A stretch of DNA of 64,000 bases from contig JAFUQQ010000004.1 of NCBI GenBank assembly GCA_017472285.1, forward strand, positions 26,943 to 90,942, written 5' to 3'. Source of the DNA: Clostridia bacterium (lineage in GTDB: Bacteria > Bacillota > Clostridia > Oscillospirales > CAG-272). The translations under genes were made by a program, and so were the position numbers. The notes beneath the pieces were generated by a model. It was not told the origin of the DNA. It did not search any database and saw only the letters and a list, made by a program, of their open reading frames with translations. Shown piece after piece: positions 51,579-59,036 of the stretch. Numbering within the stretch: the stretch's first letter is position 1; the number at the start of each line of letters is the position of its first letter.

Positions 51579-52079
51579 TCAATTTCTCTTTTGATAAGCG
51601 CGGATAAAGGGCTTTTCCAAAACGCGCTTACATTTGAAAAAGAGATTTTCGGGATAAGGAATGGGTTTGACAAGGATTGCAAGGGAGCCTGCATTTCTCG
51701 CGCACCATACGTCCGTAAAGATCTGATCTCCGATCACGGCAACTTCATCAGGTTTCACGCCGAAATGCGCGCAAGCCGCTTTCACGGAACGGGCAAAGGG
51801 TTTTTTGCTTTCGCAAGTCGCAAACGCGCCGATCTTTTGATTGAAAAGTTCAACGCGGGGCGCATGATTATTGGATGCGATTGCAACGGAAAGTCCCGCG
51901 CCGCGCAAGGTTTCAATCCATGTAATCACTTCTTCTGTCGGTTCTGCAACACCATAGGTCACGAGCGTATTATCGATATCCAATACGACTGCACGGATAC
52001 CGCGCGAGATCAGATCATCCGGCGTGATATCAAATGCACGGTCATACATTACGTCAGGGACAAACGAGTAATTTTTCAT
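51579..52079 (-). CDS. YqeG family HAD-IIIA phosphatase
   Basis: 166 residues. The HAD motif I is AVVLDIDNTLV, motif II is in VAIASNNHAPRV, and motif IV in AVIGDQIFTDVW. The YqeG family is widespread in Firmicutes; a phosphatase for phosphatidylglycerophosphate has been reported for related HAD-IIIA proteins, but the substrate is not shown here. Start at 52079 follows AAGGAATGG. It precedes the YhaN-like gene by 32 nt. Confidence 0.87.
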   Translation of the reverse strand: MKNYSFVPDVMYDRAFDITPDDLISRGIRAVVLDIDNTLVTYGVAEPTEEVITWIETLRGAGLSVAIASNNHAPRVELFNQKIGAFATCESKKPFARSVKAACAHFGVKPDEVAVIGDQIFTDVWCARNAGSLAILVKPIPYPENLFFKCKRVLEKPFIRAYQKRN

Positions 52080-52207
52080 AGCAATACCATTCCTTATATT
52101 TTCTTTATTCAATATTATCTTACCATCTTTTGATTATAAACGCAAGAGCCTTTTGCATTTTTTCATATGGTTTTTGTGCAACATTTCTATAAGCGGAAAG
52201 CCTCCTC

Positions 52208-52236
52208 TTGACTTTTCTTTTCTAAAAGAATATAAT
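52208..52236 (+). promoter_or_regulatory. Promoter of the ECF-S / rlmD transcript
   Basis: TTGACT (52208-52213), 17-nt spacer, TATAAT (52231-52236). The leader of about 40 nt is too short for a riboswitch. Confidence 0.8.
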
Positions 52237-52281
52237 GAAAATGCAGAAAAAATATGTATGGAGATCCAAAGGAGTCGAAAT

Positions 52282-52824
52282 ATGAATACCCGTAATGTGC
52301 AACTCAGAAAAATGACAATCTCCGCCATGATGTTGGCTTTTGCTCTCTTGCTTCCTCTTTTAACGGGGCAGCTTCAATATTTCGGACAAATGCTCTGTCC
52401 TATGCACTTGCCAATCTTACTTTGCGGTTTTCTTTGCGGTCCCGTCTTTGGCTTTGCGATAGGACTTGCCGCCGCGCCCTTGCGTTCCATTCTTTTTGGT
52501 ATGCCGAAAATGCCGAATGCACTCTATATGGCGGCAGAACTTGCAATTTATGGTTTGCTTGCAGGACTTTTTTATAAAATATTCCCCAAGAAAAAACCTT
52601 TTATTTATCTTTCTCTTATCCTCGCCATGATCGGCGGCAGAATCGTTTATGCCATTGTTTTCTTGCTTGCCAATACAGCAGGCACTGATACGTTTCATAT
52701 TTTAATCAAACAAATCATATCCGCAACGGTTCTGACAGCTTGGCCGGGTATGATCTTACAGATTATATTGATTCCTTTCATTTTAATCATTTTGGAAAAA
52801 ATCACAAAAAGAAAATATATATAA
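52282..52824 (+). CDS. ECF transporter S component (substrate unknown)
   Basis: 180 residues with about six hydrophobic segments. The N-terminus RKMTISAMMLAFALLLPLL is the typical ECF-S start, with the AMMLA segment that binds the energy-coupling EcfT. It captures a vitamin or related small molecule and works with EcfA1/A2/T, not encoded nearby. The substrate is not clear; no riboswitch lies upstream. Start at 52282 after AAAGGAG. The following methyltransferase starts 23 nt later. Confidence 0.85.
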   Translation: MNTRNVQLRKMTISAMMLAFALLLPLLTGQLQYFGQMLCPMHLPILLCGFLCGPVFGFAIGLAAAPLRSILFGMPKMPNALYMAAELAIYGLLAGLFYKIFPKKKPFIYLSLILAMIGGRIVYAIVFLLANTAGTDTFHILIKQIISATVLTAWPGMILQIILIPFILIILEKITKRKYI

Positions 52825-52847
52825 AAACCGAAAAGGAAATGCAAATT

Positions 52848-54209
52848 ATGTTAAAGAAAAATGATATTGTTACATTGACGATCACAGACCTTACCAATGA
52901 AGGTATGGGTGTTGCCAAATATGAAGGTTACGTACTTTTTGTACCGAAAACCGCCATCGGAGATGTGATCTCCGCTAAAGTCCTGAAAACACTGACTTCT
53001 CACGGTTTTGCCAAATGTGAAAAGATTATTACGCCCTCCGAAACGAGAAAAGACGTAGATTGTCCCGTATTTACCAAATGCGGTGGGTGTCTGTTCCGTC
53101 ATATCACGTATGAAGCGGAGCTTGCAATCAAAAAAAGCTGGGTGGACGAACATTTCCGTCGTATCGGAAAGCTCGATATCGCTTGTGACCGTATCATTCC
53201 TTCTCCTGCTGAAAACGGTTATCGCAATAAAGCGCAAATTCCTTGCGGTGAAGATAAAGACGGAAATCTCTCCTTTGGCTTTTTCGCGCCGCATAGCCAT
53301 CGCATCATTCCCTCAGAAAACTGTCTTTTGCAACCCGATTTTTATGCGGATATCACAAAGACCGTTGAAAAATGGATGAAACAATATCAGATCAAACCGT
53401 ATAATGAAGAAACGCATAAAGGCATTTTGCGCCATCTTTTTATCCGTGACGGCAGAGTGAGCGGGGAAGTTATGGTTTGTCTTGTTTCCAACAGCGATAA
53501 ACTTCCTCATGCCGATGCACTTATCAAAATGCTTCTTGCAACCAATCCGAAGATCACATCCATTGTCCTCAACGTCAATAAAAAGCCGAATAATGAAATT
53601 TTGGGACTCAAATGTATCACGCTTTACGGCAAAGATACCATCCGTGATACCCTTTGCGGCGTTTCTTTTGATATTTCTCCGCTTTCTTTCTATCAGGTCA
53701 ACCATGACGGTGCAGAAGTGCTTTACCATACTGCCGCAGAATTTGCTGAACTGACGGAAGGTGATACGCTTCTTGACCTCTATTGCGGTGTCGGTACGAT
53801 CGGTCTTTCCATGGCAAATAAGGCAGGCAAGCTCATCGGTGTGGAAGTTATCCCTGCGGCAGTGGAAAACGCAAAAGAAAATGCGCGCCGTAACGGTGTT
53901 ATCAATGCGGAATTTATTTGTGCCGATGCAGGCGAAGCCGCCAAAAAACTTGCCGCAGACGATATGAAACCTGACGTTGTCATCGTTGACCCGCCCCGCA
54001 AAGGCTGTGGCAAGGACGTTATCGAAGCGATGAAAACTCTTTCTCCACGCCGTATCGTCATGGTTTCCTGTAATAGCGCAACTGCCGCACGTGACTGTGC
54101 AAGACTGAAGGAAATCGGATATGAACCTGTTAAAATGAGAGCGGTCGATATGTTCCCGAGAACGGGGCATGTGGAATGTGTGATATTGATGACAAAGGTA
54201 CAGCTTTAA
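52848..54209 (+). CDS. rlmD: 23S rRNA (uracil-5-)-methyltransferase RlmD/RlmCD family
   Basis: 453 residues. N-terminal TRAM domain (1-60), [4Fe-4S]-type cysteine set CPVFTKCGGCLFRH (near 68-81), SAM-binding LDLYCGVGTIGLSMAN, VDPPRKGC and catalytic-Cys motif VMVSCNSATAARD. It methylates C5 of a 23S rRNA uridine. The C-terminus VDMFPRTGHVECVILM is noteworthy: CATGTGGAATGTGTGAT (54168-54184) is repeated exactly at 55337-55353. The ATG at 52848 is 11 nt after AAAAGG. Confidence 0.93.
   Translation: MLKKNDIVTLTITDLTNEGMGVAKYEGYVLFVPKTAIGDVISAKVLKTLTSHGFAKCEKIITPSETRKDVDCPVFTKCGGCLFRHITYEAELAIKKSWVDEHFRRIGKLDIACDRIIPSPAENGYRNKAQIPCGEDKDGNLSFGFFAPHSHRIIPSENCLLQPDFYADITKTVEKWMKQYQIKPYNEETHKGILRHLFIRDGRVSGEVMVCLVSNSDKLPHADALIKMLLATNPKITSIVLNVNKKPNNEILGLKCITLYGKDTIRDTLCGVSFDISPLSFYQVNHDGAEVLYHTAAEFAELTEGDTLLDLYCGVGTIGLSMANKAGKLIGVEVIPAAVENAKENARRNGVINAEFICADAGEAAKKLAADDMKPDVVIVDPPRKGCGKDVIEAMKTLSPRRIVMVSCNSATAARDCARLKEIGYEPVKMRAVDMFPRTGHVECVILMTKVQL
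54168..54184 (+). repeat. 17-bp direct repeat, left copy (rlmD 3' end)
   Basis: CATGTGGAATGTGTGAT, encoding HVECV plus the first two bases of Ile. Identical to 55337-55353; possible attachment core. Confidence 0.85.
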
Positions 54210-54225
54210 TTCGTTAAAATTACAA

Positions 54226-54255
54226 GGTATATATTGACCAAATTATTGGTATATA
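54226..54255 (+). promoter_or_regulatory. Direct repeats in the promoter region of the orphan gene
   Basis: GGTATATA occurs at 54226-54233 and 54248-54255, 22 nt apart (about two helical turns). TATACT (54252-54257) overlaps the second copy as a possible -10. No good -35 at 17 nt; an activator could be required. Confidence 0.45.
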
Positions 54256-54274
54256 CTTTGGAAGGAGAATATTT

Positions 54275-55261
54275 ATGGCAGAAATTATTAAGATGACTGA
54301 TTCAGAACTTATACCGTCGGAAGAAATAAATGAGCACGCATTGATGGAAATAGCGGATGGATTATTATTCGATGCTCGTGCAGAAATTGTAGAACAAAAT
54401 TCATTAAGTGTTCCTATTGCAGAGTTAGCTACACTTGGGATAGGTGTTTCGTCATTGCTTCCGGCACTTAGAACCGTTACGCAAACAACGACCATAAACA
54501 CAACCGGTCTTTATCAATTAGCAAATCAAGCGGTTGGAGATACATTAAAAGTTGCAAAAAACGGTAATTTTTGGGGAGCATACAAAACATCTACTGGTGC
54601 ATCGAAATTTGCACAGCTTCAGCCAGTTGGACCATTGAGTGCAACAACAGCATCCGTAGCTGCAATTAATCCGGCTACGATGATGATGGCTGTCGCACTG
54701 TTCTCGATCGAGCAGAAACTTGGTGAAATTGAAGAAATGCAAAATCAGATAAATTCAACTCTTAAGGATTTACAGAAGAAATTCAAATATTACAGACTTT
54801 CTTTATATACATTTTCGATGGCATCCATGATGGAGATTATGTTAAGTGGTAATTTTAAAGAAGACTATATTGATGACATCAAAGAAGAAATTGAAAAGCT
54901 TTCATTCGTATACAGAGATTTGTTTGCTCAATGTTCGATTTATCTTGAAAAAATCAGTAAAATTTCTGTGGAAACAAATTTACTTAAAGGAATTGGAACT
55001 GCAAGTAAAGCTGTTGGAAAATTTATTGGTAGCATTCCCTTTGTAAAAGAAGGTCAGGTGGACGAATTTTTGCAGGATAGTGCTAAGTGTATCAAATCGA
55101 ACGCAAAAGAGCTTGAAATGAGCGCGATTTCTGTATTTTCAGAAATCAGCAATCCAGAAACACGTGTGTTTATAGATAGGATGGAAGATATGATCCGAAT
55201 TTATAACCATACAGAAAAAATCTGTTTTGATGATAAGAAGATTTATTTAATTGCAAAATGA
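54275..55261 (+). CDS. Unknown helical protein in a direct-repeat-flanked segment after rlmD
   Basis: 328 residues, no family recognised. It begins with an acidic 50 residues, has a weakly hydrophobic stretch (VPIAELATLGIGVSSLLPAL), a more hydrophobic Ala/Met-rich segment (TASVAAINPATMMMAVALF, near 125-143) and then a predicted coiled coil (IEEMQNQINSTLKDLQKKF). The rest looks all-helical. No signal peptide, enzyme motif or DNA-binding motif is seen. GGAAGGAG precedes the start. Base and codon use are more AT-rich than rlmD. A membrane-active effector is conceivable but unproven. Flanked by the 17-bp repeats at 54168 and 55337. Confidence 0.8.
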   Translation: MAEIIKMTDSELIPSEEINEHALMEIADGLLFDARAEIVEQNSLSVPIAELATLGIGVSSLLPALRTVTQTTTINTTGLYQLANQAVGDTLKVAKNGNFWGAYKTSTGASKFAQLQPVGPLSATTASVAAINPATMMMAVALFSIEQKLGEIEEMQNQINSTLKDLQKKFKYYRLSLYTFSMASMMEIMLSGNFKEDYIDDIKEEIEKLSFVYRDLFAQCSIYLEKISKISVETNLLKGIGTASKAVGKFIGSIPFVKEGQVDEFLQDSAKCIKSNAKELEMSAISVFSEISNPETRVFIDRMEDMIRIYNHTEKICFDDKKIYLIAK

Positions 55262-55276
55262 GATAATACAATGTAA

Positions 55277-55375
55277 TCGTTGAAAAGTATTTTTATAAAC
55301 AACAGCGGTATAGATGTATTTCCTGTCGTATCACCCCATGTGGAATGTGTGATTGGTTTAAAAAAGAAAATTTAA
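55277..55375 (+). pseudogene. Second rlmD-like 3' end (relic)
   Basis: A 32-codon open stretch after a TAA, ending at TAA 55373-55375. It reads ...SGIDVFPVVSPHVECVIGLK and a short basic tail, matching the RlmD C-terminal pattern DxFPxxxxHVECV. It contains the right copy of the 17-bp repeat. Either an attachment-site half left by integration or the tail of a deleted second rlmD-like gene. Confidence 0.7.
55337..55353 (+). repeat. 17-bp direct repeat, right copy
   Basis: CATGTGGAATGTGTGAT, exactly as at 54168-54184; flanking bases differ on both sides. Confidence 0.85.
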
Positions 55376-55377
55376 TA

Positions 55378-55460
55378 TTGTAGGGACCGATCTTCTGTGT
55401 CGGTCCGAAATAACGGTTTTTATCGGACCGTCGAGGACACCGGTCCCTACATTCGTGAAA
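55378..55460. repeat. Palindromic repeat family E
   Basis: TTGTAGGGACCG near the left end and CGGTCCCTACA near the right end are inverted; inside, GTCGGTCCG and CGGACCGTC form a second pair. It is a long imperfect hairpin with no gene, 40 nt before the next CDS. Confidence 0.75.
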
Positions 55461-55498
55461 TCTATTTATTCCATCACCACCGTCAAAGGAAAATTTTT

Positions 55499-55846
55499 AT
55501 GAGAAAAAAGAAATTAAACAATGATACCGTTCGTGTCATCAAGATAGGTAAAGAAGCCTTATTTGAATTTATTTACGAAAAAATGATTGATGAAGAAGAA
55601 TTATTTCTTGACGTTGATCTCTTATCCGTAAGCAATTCTTTTGCAATCGATTGGGAAACCGGTCAATTCATTTTTTGTGCTTATCGTGGCGAAGATCAAA
55701 ATGGGAATCTTATAAGTTTGCCGAAAGAGATCAATTTACAAAAACTGCTCCGTACACTCCCCGATACAATACCTTCCATGTATCAAAACAAACGGTATCA
55801 AGAATATACAAAAGAAGAATTGATCGAATTATCTGAAAAAGATTGA
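55499..55846 (+). CDS. Hypothetical protein
   Basis: 115 residues, soluble, acidic overall after a basic start (MRKKKLNNDTVRVIK). No family recognised. AAAGGA precedes the ATG at 55499; an upstream reading passes through repeat E and is rejected. The AT-rich codon use matches the next two genes, with which it may form a small operon (spacing 12 nt). Confidence 0.65.
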   Translation: MRKKKLNNDTVRVIKIGKEALFEFIYEKMIDEEELFLDVDLLSVSNSFAIDWETGQFIFCAYRGEDQNGNLISLPKEINLQKLLRTLPDTIPSMYQNKRYQEYTKEELIELSEKD

Positions 55847-55858
55847 AAGGAATACAAA

Positions 55859-56233
55859 ATGTCAAATTTTTTTAAATTATTTTTCAGTAAATCCTTTGAA
55901 GGAAAGTTCAATGAGGAATTGGATAAAGTATTGGTCGAAAAAGATTCGGTGGAAGAATATATCCAAGAACTTACCGAAAATTATGCAACAATGATAAAGT
56001 CAATTGCACCCGATTATCAAAAAATAATGATTGACAGAACTGATTTTAAGAAAATCAAAATCGATGGTAAAATCTATGATTTAGACTGTGGTATCTCTCG
56101 CCGTCAACCAAAGCTTTTGGAATGTTTGTCTGCTATTGATGCTCTGTTTGCCGATCTTTTGGCAGACGGTATGGAACTTGAAGATTGTATCAATCAGACA
56201 GAAGCAAAATTAAATCAAATGAAAAGAAATTGA
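55859..56233 (+). CDS. Hypothetical protein
   Basis: 124 residues, mostly helical and charged, with an aromatic-rich start (MSNFFKLFFSKSF). No family recognised. GAAAGGA lies before the ATG. It follows the 115-residue gene by 12 nt and precedes the membrane-protein gene by one base, so co-transcription is likely. Confidence 0.65.
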   Translation: MSNFFKLFFSKSFEGKFNEELDKVLVEKDSVEEYIQELTENYATMIKSIAPDYQKIMIDRTDFKKIKIDGKIYDLDCGISRRQPKLLECLSAIDALFADLLADGMELEDCINQTEAKLNQMKRN

Positions 56234-56234
56234 C

Positions 56235-56633
56235 ATGGGAAAACATTCACGACACAACAAAGAAGACCGCAGAGCGATCATTTGTGGACATCTTTACCGC
56301 CATGCTATCCTCATCGTACCGCTTATCATGGTTCTCATTATTTTGATTTTCGATAAACTTTTTCAAATCAAAAATGCAGGCGATATTATGTTGCTTTTTA
56401 TGGGAATATCCTTCATTTTCTTTGGTTGTTATGATATCATCGGCACGATTCTGGAATGGAAACATATTTTGGTATCTATGCAGATTTTCAGCCATAGCAG
56501 AGATGCGATCAATCCACGCAGATCATGGACAATGTATGAGAAAAAGCAAATGATCGGGTCAGGGATCGTTTTAATCGTTTCCGGTCTTGCTGTTATAGTA
56601 TTGACGGTTCTCATGCTGTGGGGAGTTTTATAA
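56235..56633 (+). CDS. Hypothetical membrane protein
   Basis: 132 residues with three or four hydrophobic segments (ILIVPLIMVLIILIF, IMLLFMGISFIFFGCYDII, and GIVLIVSGLAVIVLTVLML). A basic N-terminus (GKHSRHNKEDRR) suggests a cytoplasmic start. No family recognised. It starts one base after the previous stop. Confidence 0.7.
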   Translation: MGKHSRHNKEDRRAIICGHLYRHAILIVPLIMVLIILIFDKLFQIKNAGDIMLLFMGISFIFFGCYDIIGTILEWKHILVSMQIFSHSRDAINPRRSWTMYEKKQMIGSGIVLIVSGLAVIVLTVLMLWGVL

Positions 56634-56643
56634 AGGAGTTCTT

Positions 56644-57177
56644 ATGCCACAAAAAATCATTCACATTTTCGGCGCATCGGGTTCGGGCACGACGACGCTT
56701 GCGCGAGAAATCTCTGCCCGATTCGGTTATTTTCATATGGATACCGATGATTATTTCTGGCTGCCGACCAATCCGATGTTTACGATAAAAAGAGATAAAG
56801 CCGAACGGCTTGCCTTAATGAAAAAAGATATCGAAACCCACGAAAAGATCGTGATTTCAGGCTCGCTTTGCGATTGGGGCGATGCACTCATTCCTTATTT
56901 TGATCTTGCTATCCGTGTTGTGACCGATACGGAAACACGCCTGCAACGCTTGAAAGAAAGAGAATACCGCCGTTTCGGAGAACGAATCCGCGAGGGCGGT
57001 GATATGTATGAAGAACATATCAAATTTTTAAAATGGGCAAGCGAATACGATAACGCCGATGCTTCCATGCGTAGCAAAGCCAAACACGATGCATGGCAAA
57101 CGCATCTTCCTTGTGAAATCATTCGCGTAAACGGAACGGAATCCATTGAAAAAATACTTGAAACTCTAAATTTTTAG
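56644..57177 (+). CDS. Adenylate kinase-like P-loop kinase
   Basis: 177 residues. P-loop in IHIFGASGSGTTTLAREI, where the usual Lys of GK(S/T) is Thr, a variant I recall in this family of small kinases. Then MDTDDYFWLPT and a lid-like Arg-rich segment (RLQRLKEREYRRFGER). Substrate unknown. GGAG precedes the ATG. Codon use returns to that of the main chromosome here. Confidence 0.8.
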   Translation: MPQKIIHIFGASGSGTTTLAREISARFGYFHMDTDDYFWLPTNPMFTIKRDKAERLALMKKDIETHEKIVISGSLCDWGDALIPYFDLAIRVVTDTETRLQRLKEREYRRFGERIREGGDMYEEHIKFLKWASEYDNADASMRSKAKHDAWQTHLPCEIIRVNGTESIEKILETLNF

Positions 57178-57198
57178 AACAGAAAGGAATCTATCACT

Positions 57199-57969
57199 AT
57201 GAAAGAAAAAGTCATTATTATCTCCATCGACGGTATGCGTCCCGACGGTCTGAAACAATGCGGAAACGAATATCTTTCCACCTTGATGAAGGAATGTTCC
57301 TATACCTTTAACGCAAGCAGTATGAATCCCTCGATCACACTTCCTTGTCATATGTCAATTTTCTATGGCATTGAACCCATGCGTCACGGAATCATTTCCA
57401 ATACGTTCGTACCGCAAGTACATAGTGTCAAAGGACTTTTTGAAAAAATTGCTGCATATGGCGGTGTCAATGCAATTTTTTACGGTTGGGAACCGCTTCG
57501 CAACGTAGCACCACCCGAATCCTGTAAATTTGCAACGTATATCAACGCCTACACCGATGAAAGCGTAGACACCCTCCTCACAGATGCCGCAATCAAACTC
57601 ATCGATGCCAAAAAACCCGATTTCGTATTTCTTTATCAGGTTGATACCGATGAAAAAGGCGGTCATGATAACGGATGGATGACGGATGCTTATCTGAACC
57701 GTATTTCCATTGCCATCGACAACGCTCGCCGTGTCATTGAAAAATTCGGGGATGAATATATCGTTATCATCACGGCTGACCATGGCGGTCACGACCGTAT
57801 GCATGGTACGCTGATGCCCGAAGATATGACCATTCCGATGTTCTTCCGCGGTAAATCTTTTGAAAAAGGCAAAGAACTTTCGGGTGTCACGCTTCTTGAT
57901 ATCGCACCCACCGTTGCAAAAGTCATGGATTTCCCTTGCGAAAAGGAATGGAACGGGAAAGCAATTTGA
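57199..57969 (+). CDS. Alkaline phosphatase superfamily (nucleotide pyrophosphatase/phosphodiesterase-like) protein
   Basis: 256 residues. Metal motifs are IIISIDGMRPDG, nucleophile region SMNPSITLPCHMSIFYG (Thr), DTDEKGGHDNG and ITADHGGHDRMHG. No signal peptide, so it is probably cytoplasmic, hydrolysing a phosphodiester or phosphate ester. It lies 21 nt after the kinase gene. A perfect hairpin overlaps its stop codon (57961-57990). Confidence 0.87.
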   Translation: MKEKVIIISIDGMRPDGLKQCGNEYLSTLMKECSYTFNASSMNPSITLPCHMSIFYGIEPMRHGIISNTFVPQVHSVKGLFEKIAAYGGVNAIFYGWEPLRNVAPPESCKFATYINAYTDESVDTLLTDAAIKLIDAKKPDFVFLYQVDTDEKGGHDNGWMTDAYLNRISIAIDNARRVIEKFGDEYIVIITADHGGHDRMHGTLMPEDMTIPMFFRGKSFEKGKELSGVTLLDIAPTVAKVMDFPCEKEWNGKAI

Positions 57970-57990
57970 TTCATAAGTGAATCAAATTGC
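57961..57990 (+). terminator. Hairpin overlapping a stop codon
   Basis: GCAATTTGATTCA pairs perfectly with TGAATCAAATTGC around TAAG. The stop TGA (57967-57969) is inside the left arm. There is no T run, so it may protect the RNA 3' end or attenuate read-through. Confidence 0.5.
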
Positions 57991-58031
57991 AGTGAAATCT
58001 CATTCTGACGAAAGAGGTGAAAGGAATCTTT

Positions 58032-58955
58032 ATGGAAAACAAAATATTCCGAGGACTTGTTTTGGCGGCACTTTTTCTGAGTCCGGGACTTCTTTGGGGC
58101 ATTTCCTTTTTCGGAAAGATCGGCGAGGAGTTTGGATATTCATGGACGCTTTTCGGATATTCTATGCTCGGCGGTCTTGCGTTTTCCGTCCTGTTTTGCT
58201 TATTCCTGATGCTTGTTTTCAGGATTAACAAGAAAATCGAAAAACGGAAGCATCTTCGCTCTCAAAGGACTTTGGAAAAGGCTTGTGCGCCGTTTATGCA
58301 TGATGGTATTTTTACAATTGACGGTCAGCGTACCTATGCGACGCTCAAAACAAAAATGCAATTTGTAACGTGGCATTGCCGTTTGTTCGTTTATGACGAT
58401 TATTTCAAGCTCATTTCCGCTTACGGCAAAAAGACGGAAACGCTTGATATTCCGTTTGATGAGATCGCATATCTAAGAGCCAGAAAATATTATTTTTCTA
58501 TACAAAAACATAAACATGACGGCATTTATCTTTCGATTGAAGATGAAAATCTTCGCTTGCTTTCGGCATTGAAAGAGAAAAATCTGCCTTTCCTTTGTGA
58601 AAAAATGTTTTTAAACTACCATGAGCGAAAAGGCGATGAATATTTTGAATTTCAGTACCGCCGTAAAGATTATGAGCCGAATGAGGAAGTACAAAAAAAT
58701 TCGCTCTTTCTTTTCTGGGAGGACGAGCAGCTTTTTACGGAAATTTATGAGCCTTATTTCAACGCGATGAACGTCCTCACGGGCAATGAAAATCCTTTTG
58801 ATTTCTTTTCGGAAGCCGAGATTTCCAAAGAACAGACGGAAATTCTTTTGCAGGAGATCCAAAAACATCAACCCGAAGGATATGAAATTTTTGCGCCATG
58901 GCTTGAAAAAGCCTCGACGGAATATAACGGATTTTATATGCTCGGAATCGCCTGA
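58032..58955 (+). CDS. Membrane protein with a soluble C-terminal domain, unknown
   Basis: 307 residues. Two hydrophobic segments near 8-24 and 42-68 (FGYSMLGGLAFSVLFCLFLM) followed by a cytoplasmic, charged 230 residues. The first part (FMHDGIFTIDGQRTYATLKT, FVYDDYFKLISAYG) may be a PH-like fold as in YcxB proteins, but this is not sure. The start at 58032 has AAAGGA at 6 nt. No family recognised. Confidence 0.7.
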   Translation: MENKIFRGLVLAALFLSPGLLWGISFFGKIGEEFGYSWTLFGYSMLGGLAFSVLFCLFLMLVFRINKKIEKRKHLRSQRTLEKACAPFMHDGIFTIDGQRTYATLKTKMQFVTWHCRLFVYDDYFKLISAYGKKTETLDIPFDEIAYLRARKYYFSIQKHKHDGIYLSIEDENLRLLSALKEKNLPFLCEKMFLNYHERKGDEYFEFQYRRKDYEPNEEVQKNSLFLFWEDEQLFTEIYEPYFNAMNVLTGNENPFDFFSEAEISKEQTEILLQEIQKHQPEGYEIFAPWLEKASTEYNGFYMLGIA

Positions 58956-58964
58956 AACCAAACA

Positions 58965-59024
58965 GAAAGGTTTTTGAAGGATTTTTAAGGGAACTTTTTG
59001 CAAAAAGTTCCCTTAAAGAAAAAT
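58965..59024. repeat. Half-length family A repeat, copy 7
   Basis: CAGAAAGGTTTTTGAAGG leads into a loop-less perfect palindrome of 34 nt (58984-59017; arm TTTAAGGGAACTTTTTG). It ends 7 nt before the acetyltransferase ribosome-binding site. Confidence 0.75.
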
Positions 59025-59036
59025 AAAGGAGTCCAC

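Noticed and set aside
54234..54239. TTGACC as the -35 box of the orphan gene
   Set aside because: The nearest -10 candidates (54250-54257) are only 10-12 nt away, too close for a standard promoter.
56644..57177. P-loop kinase suspected of being inactive because GKT reads GTT
   Set aside because: From memory, the GSGTTT variant recurs in this family of small kinases, so it is not evidence of a dead enzyme.
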